A stretch of DNA of 64,000 nt from Ariolimax columbianus (lineage: Eukaryota; Mollusca; Gastropoda; Stylommatophora; Arionidae). The position numbers were made by a program, and so were the translations under genes. This document shows positions 44,920 to 56,730 of the stretch, piece by piece. Below the pieces are notes generated by a model. The model made no database searches. It worked only from the letters and a program-made list of their open reading frames with translations, and had not been told where the DNA came from. Position 1 is the stretch's first letter. The number at the start of each line of letters is the position of its first letter. The DNA lies in contig JAVGWX010000007.1 of assembly GCA_036924085.1 (NCBI GenBank), positions 34,992,953-35,056,952 on the forward strand, given 5' to 3'.

Positions 44920-46380
44920 GGTCTAGGGTCATGCAGACACACCAGAGTAGCGTCACATCAGAGAAAATAATATATCAATGGTCAAGGACAGACACTTCAC
45001 ATCAGAGTAGCGTCACCTCAGAGAAAATAGTATATCTATGGTCAAGGGCAGACACGTCACATCAGAGTAGCGTCACCTCAGAGAAAATAGTATATCTATG
45101 GTCAAGGGCAGACATGTCGCATCAGAGTAGCATCACCTCAGAGAAAATAGTATATCTATGGTCAAAGGCACATACGTCACATCAGAGTTGCGTCACCTCA
45201 GAGAAAATAGTATATATATGGTCAAGGGCAGACACGTCACATCAGAGTAGCGTCACCTCAGAGAAAATAGTATATATATGGTCAAGGGCAGACACGTCAC
45301 ATCAGAGTAGCGTCACCTCAGAGAAAATAGTATATCTATGGTCAAGGGCAGACATGTCACATCAGAGTAGCAGTACCTCAGAGAAAATAGTATATCTATG
45401 GTAAAGGGCCCACACGTCACACCAGAGTAGCGTCACCTCAGATAAAAATAGTATCTCTATGGTCAGAGGCACATACGTCACACCAGAGTAGCGGTACCTC
45501 AGAGAAAATAGTATATCTATGGTAAAGGGCACATACGTCACATCAGAGTAGCAGTACCTCAGAGAAAACAGTATATCTATGGTCAAGGGCACACAGGTCA
45601 AATCAAAGAAAATAGTATATCTATTGCCAAGGGCACACACGTCACATAAGAGTAGTGGTACCACAGAGAAAATAGTATATCTATGGTAAAATGGCACACA
45701 CGTCCCATCAGAGTAGCGGTCCCACAGAGAAAATAGTATATCTATGGTAAAATGGCACACACGTCACACCAGAGTAGCGGTACCTCAGCGAAAATTGTAT
45801 ATCTATGGTCAAGGGCACACAGGTCAAATCAAAGAAAATAGTATATCTATTGCCAAGGGCACACACGTCACATAAGAATAGTGGTACCACAGAGAAAATA
45901 GTATATCTATGGTAAAATGGCATACACGTCACGTCAGAGTAGCGGTACCACAGAGAAAATAGTATATCTATGGTAAAGGGCACATACGTCACATCAGAGT
46001 AGCAGTACCTCAGAGAAAATAGTATATCTATGGTCAAGGGCACACAGGTCAAATCAGAGAAAATAGTATATCTATGGCCAAGGGCACACAGGTCAAATCA
46101 AAGAAAATAGTATATCTATTGCCAAGGGCACACACGTCACATAAGAATAGTGGTACCACAGAGAAAATAGTATATCTATTGTAAAATGGCACACACGTCA
46201 CATCAGAGTAGTGGTACCACAGAGAAAATAGTATATCTATGGTAAAATGGCACACACGTCACATAAGAGTAGTGGTACCACAGAGAAAATAGTATATCTA
46301 TGGTAAAATGGCACACATGTCACATAAGAGTAGTGGTACCACAGAGAAAATAGTATATCTATGGCCAAGCAGAGAGTTAC
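44920..46380. repeat. Minisatellite, ~60-bp unit, about 25 copies in two zones
   Basis: The left zone (to about 45400) has unit GTCACATCAGAGTAGCGTCA, then CCTCAGAGAAAATAGTATAT and CTATGGTCAAGGGCAGACAC. It is 60 bp and open in one plus frame. The right zone has AGTGGTACCACAGAG and GGCACACAC types, plus short units with the AGAGTAG section deleted (GGTCAAATCAAAGAAAATAG). The zones share the core AGAAAATAGTATATCTATGG. Confidence 0.9.
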
Positions 46381-46644
46381 GTCACCTCAAAGATAATAGT
46401 ACGAGGGATGGTCGAGCAGTGCTGAACTTTAGTATGAAGGTGTCGAGGCACTTAATTGAAAATTGGTGAGAACTTTAGTCTGATTGTAGAACTCCTCTGG
46501 CTGGGACCGGAACTACGTGCTCAGTTCAGTAAACAAGTCCGGGATGCTAGACAAACGACGTCCACGATTCTTCATGTTTGGGGACAGGAAGAAGTCACTA
46601 GGTGCAATGCCGGCGATTATGGTAGATCAGGCATAATTTCACAC

Positions 46645-46830
46645 CGGCACGTTTTTCTGACGTCCAGGACGTGATTACTGAACTGGAGAAGTGGTTCCGG
46701 ATCCAGACCGAGGTTTTCCACAATCAAGACAACATGAAGTTGAAGAATAGACGGGGGTGGTGTTTCGCCTAGTAGGGCCAATACATAGAGAACAGCTACA
46801 GTTTACGCCATTTTTCAGGTAAGTACATTT
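46645..46830 (+). mobile_element. Possible mariner-like transposase C-terminal relic
   Basis: The plus frame reads RFSDVQDVITELEKWFRIQT, EVFHNQDNMKLKNRRGWCFA, two stops, then GQYIENSY. Mariner-family transposases end with a D(E/V)+......W.......F...G+.KL..RW..C+...G.Y+E region, and the spacing fits. Upstream sequence (46440-46640) does not yield the rest of the catalytic core. Tentative. Confidence 0.4.
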
Positions 46831-46859
46831 ACTCCTTCATATAAAAGTGCAAAACATTT

Positions 46860-47287
46860 AGACCATCCAAGGATCAAGATGCTGAGCAGCGCATGAGCTG
46901 CAGTGGTCAGCGACTCATAGCTGACTGCTAGCCTCAGGGCCAGCGAACCAGCGCTGCCAAGACCCTTCTACACCTCCACGCGGTGATCCTGGATAACAGG
47001 CTGCAATAGGGCAGACTGGCTAAGGAGAAGGGTTCGAAGAGGGAATGCTAACCAGGTACTAAAAAATGCTTGCTGAAGTCGGATGTGTTGGACCGAAAGG
47101 TGCAAATATCGCAGTCAAGCTGTAAACTACGACACAACGCATTCCGTTCTCTGGACTGCATTCTGCTACTTAAGCCTTTTCAGGGTTTGGTAGTGGGAGA
47201 TTAAGAACGAAGAAGAAGAAGAAGAAGAAGAAGAAGAAGAAGAAGAAGAAGAAGAAGAAGAAGAAGAAGAAGAAGAAGAAGACCATC
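46860..47287 (+). mobile_element. ~340-bp retroposon, copy 3, with (GAA)n tail and 8-bp duplication
   Basis: It starts GGATCAAGATGCTGAGCAGC at 46871 and ends in a (GAA)n run of about 22 units (47210-47280). AGACCATC flanks it at 46860-46867 and 47280-47287, although the right copy overlaps the tail by its first bases. The long pure tail suggests this insertion is younger than copies 1 and 2. Confidence 0.8.
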
Positions 47288-47479
47288 ACTGGTATATCTA
47301 CAGTTAAACTGAAACAAACCTCATCTCAATGATAATATTACATCAATGGTCAAGCAAAGACACACCTCACCTCAATAATAATATTAATTTTTGTATTACA
47401 TTCGACATGTTTCTCTATTTCCCAGGCGGTGTGCGTTGCACTACGGCTTTTATTTTGCGCTTAGAGATAATATTATATG

Positions 47480-48150
47480 TAGTGTCAAATTGAGACACAC
47501 CTCACCTCAGAGATAATATTATATCTAGTGTCAAATTGAGACACACCTCACCTCAGAGATAATATTATATTTAGTGTCAAATTGAGACACACCTCACCTT
47601 AGAGATATTACATTTAGTGTCAAATTGAGACACACCTCACCTCAGAGATAATATTATATTTAGTGTCAAATTGAGACACACCTCACCTTAGAGATATTAT
47701 ATTTAGTGTCAAATTGAGACACACCTCACCTCAGAGATATTATATTTAGTGTCAAATTGAGACACACCTCACCTTAGAGATATTATATTTAGTGTCAAAT
47801 TGAGACACACCTCACCTTAGAGATATTATATTTAGTGTCAAATTGAGACACACCTCACCTCAGAGATATCATATTTAGTGTCAAATTGAGACACACCTCA
47901 CCTCAGAGATAATATTATATTTAGTGTCAAATTGAGACACACCTCACCTCAGAGATAATATTATATTTAGTGTCAAATTGAGACGCACCTCACCTTAGAG
48001 ATAATATTATATTTAGTGTCAAATTGAGACACACCTCACCTCAGAGATAATATTATATTTAGTGTCAAATTGAGACACACCTCACCTCAGAGATAATTTT
48101 ATATTTAGTGTCAAATTGAGACACACCTCACCTTAGAGATAATATTTGAT
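47480..48150. repeat. Minisatellite, 43/46-bp unit, about 15 copies
   Basis: Unit TTAGTGTCAAATTGAGACAC, then ACCTCACCTCAGAGATAATATTATAT. The short form lacks three bases of the ATAATATTATAT stretch, and CTCAGAG/CTTAGAG types alternate. Confidence 0.9.
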
Positions 48151-48649
48151 CAATGTAGACCCATGTAGAGATAACACGATTTAATTTGCTTCATTCAAAT
48201 CGACTTCCTTTCCCCGTGAAAGCCAATGCCAGTAATCTCCGCAATGGTAAGTTGCTGTTTAGTAGATCAAATTAACGTCGACAAAACTAGATACGTGATA
48301 GTATCATCGTCTCACGCACAGATAATCGACTATTAATAGCTAATGTTACATAGCCATTACAGCTCTATCTCCGTATTTTTAGAAATTATAAATGACACAC
48401 CCCAAATAAAGCCTGTGCACCTTACATAAAATGGATGCCGAAGTCGATTGCACAGGGCCGATAGGCACAAAATAAAAACATAGTGCAACGCACACCACTT
48501 TGGAGAATGGAGAAATACGGTAAACCAAAAAAAAGCCAAACAAACAAACATAATGCAACAGCGTATTCAGATGGAGGTATCTTTTTAAACTTAAAAAAAT
48601 CAATACATAAAGACAGCTATCAGTGGCGACTGAAAAAAGGTTGAGGTTA
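48151..48649. other. No recognisable gene
   Basis: A short inverted match exists between TAGTGCAACGCACACC at 48480 and its reverse complement at about 47432. Otherwise nothing. Confidence 0.5.
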
Positions 48650-49380
48650 CCTCAGAACAGAGGCAGATGTCCTGAAAATTACAGCAGAAAATATGATGAC
48701 AGATAAAAGCACAAAGAGACAAGTGGTACTCTTCACAGACGCACTGTCAGTGGTTGCGGCCCTGGGAAACCAGACAAGGACCGACCGAAAGGAACTAAGA
48801 GTGATACTCTATAAACTATATCACCGGTTTCCCCGCTGCCTTGCCAAATACCTGTTATCGGGAAGTGCTTCGATAGCAAACCCTAAGGAAAGTTCTGCAA
48901 CTTCTGCTATTTCCAGTCGTCTCGATAATATCTTACCACTGGCCAAAAGTAGCTCAGAACGAGATACTGAGATTGACGAATTGCGCTAAGCGTTCACACT
49001 TTAATCCAAATCTCCGCGCAAATCTCTTTCTCCAATTTCTGCGGACAGAACAAACAGAAAAGATTGTCCCCACGGCTGAACAGAGAAAGTGGTCTTCATC
49101 ACACAGGATGGGCAAATATCATCATCGGTTCAAGAGAGTTGTGATACACAAAGATGGTGGGAAGCTACCTCAACCTGATATGGGTATAATCTATGAAGAG
49201 GCCGAGAGGTTTATCAAGTATATATTTAAAGGAACAAGTAGGACGCAGAACATGTATGTCTCTCAACCAGAAGACGCATGTTACCAGAACAACAGAGGTG
49301 AGCAGGTAGTAAGCTTTAGACTCCGCACAGGCCACAACAGACTGAGATGCCATCTGTTCAAACAAACTAAGAACATGGCA
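48650..49380 (+). mobile_element. LINE RNase H and C-terminal fragment
   Basis: RNase H pieces come first: AEADVLKITAENMM (Glu block), RQVVLFTDALSVVAALGNQT (second Asp) and LAKSSSERDTEIDELR (end). The C-terminal region follows: IIYEEAERFIKYIFKGTS, DACYQNNRGEQVVSFRLRTG, HNRLRCHLFKQTKNM. The family is that of the minus-strand copy at 55765-56730, where EQVIVFRLRTGHNRLRYHLF reads directly into GGTDECPCGTG and AAEHLLQNCPTYE. Here that next part has turned into arrays (49381-50345). Confidence 0.8.
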
Positions 49381-49460
49381 TACAGATGAACGTGACATGG
49401 CATACAGATGAGCGTGGCATGGCATACAGATGAACGTGACATAGCATACAGATGAACATT
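49381..49460 (+). repeat. 22-bp tandem repeat (~4 copies) from the LINE zinc-knuckle start
   Basis: The unit CATGGCATACAGATGAACGT and GA repeats four times. It encodes A-Y-T-D-E-R/C in the frame where the LINE family reads G-G-T-D-E-C-P-C. It follows the LINE reading HLFKQTKN without a gap. Confidence 0.8.
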
Positions 49461-49496
49461 GACAGATCGACATTGATAAAATAACTGTTGAACATC

Positions 49497-50345
49497 TGCT
49501 ACAAAAAGTGTCCAACATACAAGAGAAAGAAAAAGCTAGACTTCAGTCCCCGCCATCTACTACAAAAGTGTCCAACATACAAGAGAAAGAAAAAGCTAGA
49601 CTCCAGTCCCCAGCATCTGCTACAAAAGTGTCCAACATACAAGAGAAAGAAAAAGCTAGACTCCAGTCCCCACTATTTGCTACAAAAGTGTCCAACATAC
49701 AAGAGAAAGAACAAGCTAGACTCACAGTCCCTACCATCTGCTACAAAGGTGTCCAACATACAAGAGAAAGAAAAAGCTAGACTCCAGTCCCCACCATTTG
49801 CTACAAAAGTGTCCAACATACAAGAGAAAGAACAAGCTAGACTCACAGTCCCTACCATCTGCTACAAAGGTGTCCAACATACAAGAGAAAGAAAAAGCTA
49901 GACTCCAGTCCCCACCATTTGCTACAAAAGTGTCCAACACACAAGAGAAAGAAAAAGCTAGACTCACAGTCCCCACCATCTGCTACAAAAGTGTCCAACA
50001 TACAAGAGAAAGAAAAAGCTATACTCCAGTCCCCACCATCTGCTTCAAAAGTGTCCAACATATAAGAGAAAGAAAAAGCTAGACTCAGTCCCCACCATTT
50101 GCTACAAAAGTGTCCAACATATAAGAGAAAGAAAAAGCTAGACTCCAGTCCCCAGCATCTGCTACAAAATTGTCCAACATACAAGAGAAAGAAAAAGCTA
50201 GACTCCAGTCCCCAACATCTGCTACAAAAGTGTCCAACATACAAGAGAAAGAAAAAGCTAGACTCCAGTCCCCAGCATCTGCTACAAAATTGTCCAACAT
50301 ACAAGAGAAAGAAAAAGCTAGACTCCAGTCCCCACCATCTGCTTA
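49497..50345 (+). repeat. 60-bp minisatellite (~14 copies) from the LINE EHLLQ-CPTY motif
   Basis: The unit contains CATCTGCTACAAAAGTGTCC, AACATACAAGAGAAAGAAAA and AGCTAGACTCCAGTCCCCAG. One frame reads HLLQKCPTYKRKKKLDSSPQ, exactly one unit. The first copy is preceded by TVE, giving VEHLLQ-CPTY as in the intact family member (AAEHLLQNCPTYEDQREQMW at about 55.95 kb). Single-base variants (CTCACAGTCC, CTCAGTCC) shift the frame between groups of copies. The LINE does not resume after the array. Confidence 0.9.
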
Positions 50346-51125
50346 AAGTGACTCAGCAATAAAGTGACGGCTGTGTATTCTTCTAACAGAGTTCTAAATC
50401 CTGCTAGTTCTGATTCAAGTCCTGCTTTAATCTTCTTCTTTCCTTTTTGTTATTACATCTTGTACAAATAGAAGAAAATGTTATGTCCCATTCTGTAACA
50501 ACCTTTATGTGACACAAACATAAACGCTTCTGTCAACGATTGAACTGATTTAACCGTAAGACAAAATCGAAGCGCTGCAAGGCAATGATTGCAGGTGAAT
50601 TGCGAAAGACAAACGGTCCGGTTCAATACTTGTCATTCTGCAACACGAATAACATTTACTAGTACTAGTGCTGACGCATGCATGTGCTGACGCATGCATG
50701 TCAGTGGTGAAGATGTGATCAAGCGTTATCTCTATTTCTGATCTCGAACGTTTTAGGCTATTAGTACTAGGCTGAAATTTCACAAGATAATTGTCTGCAA
50801 CATGCGATCACCTGCTTTCGTTAACTTAGAGATGTGCGCAATTTCTCGTTGACTTATTTTAGTATTAATAATACTCTGTGAATGTAAGTACAGCTAAAGA
50901 CAATCATTTTGTCTTCTGCTTTCTTGCATTCCCCCCCCCCCCCCCCCCCAATAAACGGACCCATCAGGTCAATATATTTCTAACAATGGGTGTGGTAACA
51001 TTAATACAATCTCAAACGCATAACGTTACACATTGTTGTTTCTAGTGTAACAGTTTTCCACGTCCCATATTTGACATAATCACGTGAGAATTGTTTAGCA
51101 CATGCAGATTTCCGATGTCAGACTT
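50346..51125. other. No gene; 19-base poly-C at 50931-50949
   Basis: A short duplication GTGCTGACGCATGCAT occurs at about 50670-50700. The poly-C run is the second long C-run in the window. No coding similarity. Confidence 0.6.
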
Positions 51126-51129
51126 GGCA

Positions 51130-51735
51130 TGGCGGTGCAGAGCTGAGCACATGCTGTGAGAATCTCGCCTGCATGGGGGTGCAGAGCTAAGGCAGAAGCT
51201 GTGACCATTTCGTCTGTATGGGGGTGCAGAGCTAAGGCAGAAGCTGTGAGCATCTCGTCTGTATGGTGGTGCAGAGCTAAGGCAGAAGCTGTGAGCATCT
51301 CGTCTACATGGGGGTGCAGAGCTAAGGCAGAAGCTGTGAGCATCTCGCCTGCATGGGGGTGCAGAGCTAAGGCAGAAGCTGTGAGCATCTCGTCTACATG
51401 GGGGTGCAGAGCTAAGGCAGAAGCTGTGACCATCTTGTCGGTATGAGGGGGGTGGAGGGCAGAGCTGAGCAAAAGCTGTGAGAATCTCGTCTGTATGGGG
51501 GTGCAGAGCTAAGGAAGAAGCTGTGACCATCTCGTCTGTATGGGGGTGCAGAGCTAAGGCAGAAGCTGTGAGAATCTCGTCTGTATGGGGGTGCAGAGCT
51601 AAGGCAGAAGCTGTGAGCATCTCGTCTGCATGGGGATGCAGAGCTAAGGCAGAAGCTGTGAGCATCTCGTCTGCATGTGGGTACAGAGCTAAGGCAGAAG
51701 TTGTGAGCATCTCGTCTGCATGGGGGTGTAGAGCT
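51130..51735. repeat. Minisatellite, 45-bp unit, about 13 copies
   Basis: Unit GTGCAGAGCTAAGGCAGAAG, then CTGTGAGCATCTCGTCTGTATGGGG. At 15 codons it stays open on both strands. One longer irregular copy (51430-51480) has GGGGTGGAGGGCAGAGCTGAGC. The outer copies end in GAGCTGAGCACA, unlike the inner GAGCTAAGGCAG. Confidence 0.95.
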
Positions 51736-51849
51736 GAGCACAATCATGTACCTGAAGAAGGCGACGTTTATACTAGACATGGAGATCTGATATGACCACT
51801 GAACCTGAACCCAGAAGCACAGAATATGTGTTGAATCATTCTTTTATAT

Positions 51850-52380
51850 TATGTGTGGCAATTTTAACCATCTACAGCCATCAATATTATTATATGTGAT
51901 ACCTTGAAACATCTGCAGCCATGAATTTTATTATATATGATAGCTTTAACCATCTGCAGCCATGAATATTATTATATGTGATAGCTTGAACCATTTACAA
52001 CCATGAATATTATTATATGTGATAGCTCTACTATCTGCAGCCATGAATTTTATTATATGTGATAGCTTGAACCATCTGCCGTCATGAATATTATTATATG
52101 TGATAGCTTGAACCATCTGCAGCCATGAATTTTATTATATGTGATAGATTGAACCATCTGCCGCCATGAATATTATTACAAGCGTATATGACAAGTTGAA
52201 ACATCTGTAGCCATTAATATCATTACAAGGGTATATGACGAGTTGAAACATCTGTAGCCATTAATATCATTACAAGGGTATATGACAAGTTGAAACATCT
52301 GTAGCCATTAATATCATTACAAGGGTATATGACAAGTTGAAACATCTGCAGCCATTAATATTATCATATATGAACGTGCA
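51850..52380. repeat. Minisatellite in two zones, 41-bp and ~52-bp units
   Basis: Left: ACCATCTGCAGCCATGAATA and TTATTATATGTGATAGCTTGA, about 7 copies. Right: ACATCTGTAGCCATTAATAT, CATTACAAGGGTATATGACAAGTTGAA, about 4 copies. Both derive from one ancestor that shares CATCTGNAGCCAT. Confidence 0.9.
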
Positions 52381-54170
52381 AGCAAGTATCTGATAACTCA
52401 ACAAATGCAAGAAGAATGTAAGCCCACAGTTAAACTGACATGAAATAGAAAATACAGGATATAGCACGTTGACTATAGATTAAAGTACAGAACATATGGG
52501 CAAAAAAAAGATAGTGAATGAAGAGTAAGAATGTCCTCTCAATGTGTTATACGATGACAACTGGGTGTATGAGAAATATAAGATCGGTAAAATGCGCAGA
52601 AACGATCCAAAACGTGGCTGGAGAATTAGACACGGCGCGTGACATATAGATGTATCGACTTATTTCACCAATTGTATGTTAAAGTCAATTGTCACTGTCA
52701 ACAGGAAATGGATTTGCTGCTGGCTGACACTCCCAGCATACATCATTCCTGTTTCAACAAGCATAAACTAACACGACGGAAACGTGACATTAACGTATCG
52801 AAATTCGCAAGCAAAATAAAAATCATGCTGATCGAGCGAAATGCAAGACAGTTACTACGGAAAAATTCTAAATGACTGATTAAACAGACTTCATTTCTGA
52901 AGGGCGCCTCCATATGTACTCAGTTCCTTTTATTGCCGAAAGTGCTGACGACAGAGCAAGAACTATGTAGCGCTTACGACGGCTCTGAATTTTTCCCGGA
53001 CTTCGTTTGTCAGGTACGTATTTACAGCTGGATCGACCCAAGAAGCGGATATACCATGAAAAAACACTAGACATGTCGAACGAGCGCTACGTGATTGAAC
53101 AGTGTTCGTTGGGTTTGTTAGACTTTCGGAGTTGAGCAAAAGCAGTGAGGTAATGAGAGATAGAGGGAGAGAGGGTGAGAGAAAGAGACAGAGGAGATGG
53201 GTAGGGGAGAAAGAGAATGAAAAAAAAAGGAAAAGATAGTTATTTATAATGAAAACTTGAATTGTCGTTAGTTGAAAAGGTGGCGAAAAACTGTTATGAA
53301 GTGATGTAGATTAGCTGGATTATGAGTTCCCCAAATGATGTGGGTGGGGTGGGGGTGAGGGGGAGTGGAAGAGACAGACACTATAACATTTGAAAGATTC
53401 TGTATTCGTCAATCATTTCGGGAAACGATATACCAGATGATAGTTCGTGCACGCCTAACACAGACTACTGGAAGACACGCATAATGACAGTAGGAAAGTG
53501 TTAACCCGTTAGAATGTATCGTGGCGCAAGCTGTAGCCTGACTGTGTCAGTTGTACTGATGCACAAGCTACTGACGATTTCGAGCGGAGTTGGAAATAAA
53601 AAGTTTTCTCGACTCAAACTAATAAAAATACTTGAAATAATCAATACTTCCCCTAGAATGTATTTTCTTAGCAAACTAAAAATCATCGATTTCTCACTCT
53701 ACACACATTTCAGTTGGGTAAAAGCTCTGACTGGTGCATGAGCCATGGTCATCGACTGAAATTTTCGATGTTGTTGCGTGTGTTAGATGTAAACTACTAA
53801 CCGATTTCAGTCAATTTTATGCTTCAGCTTTTCATATTGAAGACAAAAGTGAAAAATAAAGAAATAAAGCAATGAAGATTTTAACAAAAAATATGAATCG
53901 AAACATGTCTTTAAGGTCAAACACAACTGTTCATCACTGCCAGCAGAACCTAAGTGAGAACCTAAAATTTAGGAATTTTTAGGACCTTATCAGTGAATAA
54001 ATACTGAAACATAATGTCAGGCATTGCCACTATCTTCAACATGTTGTAGACCTTAGTGAAAGTAGAATACAACATGGGACACAAATGAAGATCGCCTTAA
54101 ATGTTCACATCAACTACTTTAGTTTGACAAAGTCGTTGTGAAACGCAACGTCTTATAGCCTAGATACAAA
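52381..54170. other. No recognisable gene
   Basis: Includes purine-rich GAGAGA sequence at 53150-53240 and G-rich GTGGGGTGGGGGTG sequence at 53340-53365. Open stretches at 52639-52875 and 53514-53741 show no similarity or splice context I can support. Confidence 0.5.
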
Positions 54171-54171
54171 A

Positions 54172-54415
54172 TGGCGTCCGTGCTCACAGAATGGATAATT
54201 ATAGAATAGTGTATTGCTGTGCGATTTGTATTTGTTGTTTTATAACTTTCTGAAAATGATATTCGTTAGGAAATGCTTCCTGTTTGTGGTGCGAACAGTT
54301 GTGGTGCATAACTGGGTCGATAAACTATCTCAAGGACGCTCAAACATTGCTGATGAGGCCCGATCTGGTCGTTCTCATCAAATTGCAACAGCAGAGTATA
54401 TGGGGAGGGGCGGGG
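54172..54415 (+). mobile_element. Mariner-like transposase N-terminal relic
   Basis: The reading starts MASVLTEWIIIE(stop)CIAVRF and, after indels, continues with WVDKLSQGRSNIADEARSGR followed by SHQIATAEY. Mariner transposases open with an ...EWT+EEQR..I.F block and later W...F..GR....DEARSGRP.E+AT, so the match spans the helix-turn-helix half. The catalytic domain is absent. A possible C-terminal piece of a related element lies at 46645-46830. Confidence 0.75.
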
Positions 54416-54744
54416 GAGGGGTGTAATTCAGACAGGGTAGCAGTTGCAATATGGCTCGTATGGTTTAGTCTGTAGGATAATGCCTAATCGATTGATTGTA
54501 ATCACGGTGAAACCCAGACAACTGACTGTCGAACAAAAAACGAATCAAATGGGTCTATTTATAGAGTGACAATGGAATAAGACTATCGACTTTGGTAGAA
54601 CTTAAGTTGACAGTTTAGTTTAGTTTAGTCAAAAAATCAAGATCATTGCACATGGTTTAATCCATAAGTGCTCTGTTTTTCGACATAATTTTGGAGAATC
54701 TCAGCACAATGCAAGAAACTCCGTAGCACTGGCGAGAATGATGT

Positions 54745-54930
54745 AATAGATTGGGTAGATTTTTAACACTTTTAACATTTTGCCCGTGCAGTGGCCCTTA
54801 AGTCTACTCTTTTGGATTTCCAACTGCCGAGTGATTGTTAACGTGCGCAAAACTATTAACGGGCGTCCGATCTCTACAACCCAGAGATCGAGGAAATATA
54901 CAAGAAAATCCACTCAGTCCCCTTAAACTT
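54745..54930 (-). mobile_element. SINE body fragment (family of 11476-11880)
   Basis: GGGTAGATTTTTAACACTTT, TTTGGATTTCCAACTGCCGA, GTTAACGTGCGCAAAAC and CGTCCGATCTCTACAACCCA parallel 11637-11780 in the same order and strand. Neither the tRNA head nor the LINE-like tail is present. Confidence 0.7.
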
Positions 54931-55154
54931 TTAAAAAACATTATTTAAAATTAATTAAGTTGAGAAATATAGGATAATATATGTGCAATAGGAAATGGCA
55001 GTTTCAAGTTCGTATCTAATTACGTTTTTGTTTTTTTTGTTTTTATAATCATGTGACCTATTTACTGAATTTGTCCTCGTTCTATTGAGTTCAACTCGAC
55101 ATCACTCTTTTAGCACGCCACTGTTCAATTGCTTTACAACTGTGGTGTGAGTGC

Positions 55155-55437
55155 AGATTGCGGCGCATTATGTCGTTAAGAATGGGCGACAGTTTGGGAA
55201 GACAATATGTGCAAATTGTGGCGCACTAGATCGGCAGGGTTGGGCGACAGTTTGGGCAGACAATGTGTGCAGATAGCAATGCATTAGGTCGGCAAGGTTG
55301 GCTGATGTCTGGGCATACAATGTGTGCAGATAGCAACGTATTAGGTCGGCAAGGTTGGTTGATGTCTGGGCAGACAATGTGTGCAGATAGCAACGCATTA
55401 GGTCGGCAAGGTTGGTTGATGTCTGGGCAGACAATGG
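55155..55437. repeat. Minisatellite, 57-bp unit, about 5 copies
   Basis: Unit GTGTGCAGATAGCAACGCAT, TAGGTCGGCAAGGTTGGTTG, ATGTCTGGGCAGACAAT. It is 19 codons, so open frames exist on both strands. The left two copies are more divergent (GGGCGACAGTTTGGG). Confidence 0.9.
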
Positions 55438-55764
55438 TGAGCCTGCCCGTGCCCGTCAGCAGATGGAGAGCCATCTATACATTTCGTCAAATAAGAGCAA
55501 AGAGAAACGAGCTCAATTAGTGAACTAGAAGCAGGAAAATGTTTGAGACGTAGAGCGGCTTTTTGGTTAATAGAAGGCAGAGCTTGAACATGACATAGAC
55601 ATGTTTACACAGTAGTTATAAGACATCAATCATGGAAACTAGCACATCAATGCCGCGACTGGTGTAATATAGAACATGACGTTCCTGTGTTGTCAAACAT
55701 TTTACATGAAAGGAAAAGTAGGACAAAGCATCTATTGCTTTCCATCTTTAAAAATGCGGTAATT

Positions 55765-56730
55765 CTTCTTGTTCTTCTTCTTCTTCATCGTACGCAGTCA
55801 GACAGTAACCATTATTTTTTCGAAAAAAGCGGCGGTCATCCTGAGGCTGTCGACACTGCCATAGAGCTTGTCTTGTGGTTCCACTGGTGATGGCCACATC
55901 TGCTCTCTCTGATCCTCGTATGTCGGGCAGTTCTGCAGCAGATGCTCAGCGGCCATTTTCCCTGTACCACACGGGCATTCGTCGGTGCCACCTATCTTCA
56001 ATTTGTTGAATAGGTGGTACCTCAGTCTATTGTGGCCAGTGCGAAGTCTGAAGACAATGACCTGCTCTCTTCTGTTCAACTGGTAATAGGCATCGTTTTT
56101 GGTGTAGCCGGTATGTTCAGTTTCCCATTTGGTCATGTATCTGGCTTTAATAAGCAGTTTTGACTCTTCGTACGTCATACTAGTATCTGTTTGTGGTAGT
56201 CTTGCACCTTCTTTTGCCAGAGTTTCTCTGACTGCAGCTGGGCTCTGCAGTCTCTTCTATCGGTCATGGATTGCAGTTTTGTAATCTTTTCAAGTTCTAC
56301 AATTGGCGTTGACTTCATGCCTCCTGTTATAACTCTCATGGCTTGGTTTTGAAGTTTGCTAACTTTATCGAAGTTCGCCTTTGCTGCTGTTGTCCATGCC
56401 GCAATGCCATACTCGAGAACTGGTCTCACTCTTCCAGTGTACAGTTTCTTTAGTATACTTTCGTCTGCTCCCCAACTTGTGCCAGCAAGTTTCCTCATGA
56501 TTGCCATTCTTTGACTGGCTCTCATTCGGTTTCTCTCGATCTGACTTTTCCATGTCATGCGCCGATCAAATGTGACTCCCAGATAGTTTGGGTTGTCGTT
56601 TGGCTGCATGAATTTGCCATTTAGACTTAATTTTGTGTTTTGGGGTTTGATTGAAAGCGAGAATATTGTACATGTGGTTTTCTCCTCGTTTATTTTGACC
56701 AGGCGGTAATTCAAATACAAGGTTAACATA
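55765..56730 (-). mobile_element. LINE RT thumb joined to C-terminus, RNase H missing
   Basis: From 56729 downward: LVKINEEKTTCTIFSLS, NPNYLGVTFDRRMTWKSQIE, GADESILKKLYTGRVRPVLE, KVSKLQNQAMRVITGGMKST and a final LQSEKLWQKK block. At about 56178 it passes to MTYEESKLLIKARYMTKWET, EQVIVFRLRTGHNRLRYHLF, GGTDECPCGTGKMAAEHLLQ, NCPTYEDQREQMWPSPV, and DKLYGSVDSLRMTAAFFEK. Family members normally have an RNase H domain between these parts, and it has been cut out here. A (GAA)n-type tail follows (AATGAAGAAGAAG on the minus strand at 55765-55795). Both segments are open, so this copy is fairly young. Confidence 0.85.

Noticed and set aside
44901..45404. Repeat protein of 20-residue units
   Set aside because: 60-bp minisatellite with no supporting gene structure; the frame is lost in the right zone of the same array.
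51042..51795. Repeat proteins of 15-residue units on both strands
   Set aside because: 45-bp minisatellite; no flanking exon signals or known domain.
52639..53074. Small open frames as exons
   Set aside because: No domain, no convincing splice sites and no codon pattern beyond chance length.
53150..53370. Purine-rich and G-rich stretch as a regulatory element
   Set aside because: Simple low-complexity sequence; no gene start or known site nearby to support regulation.
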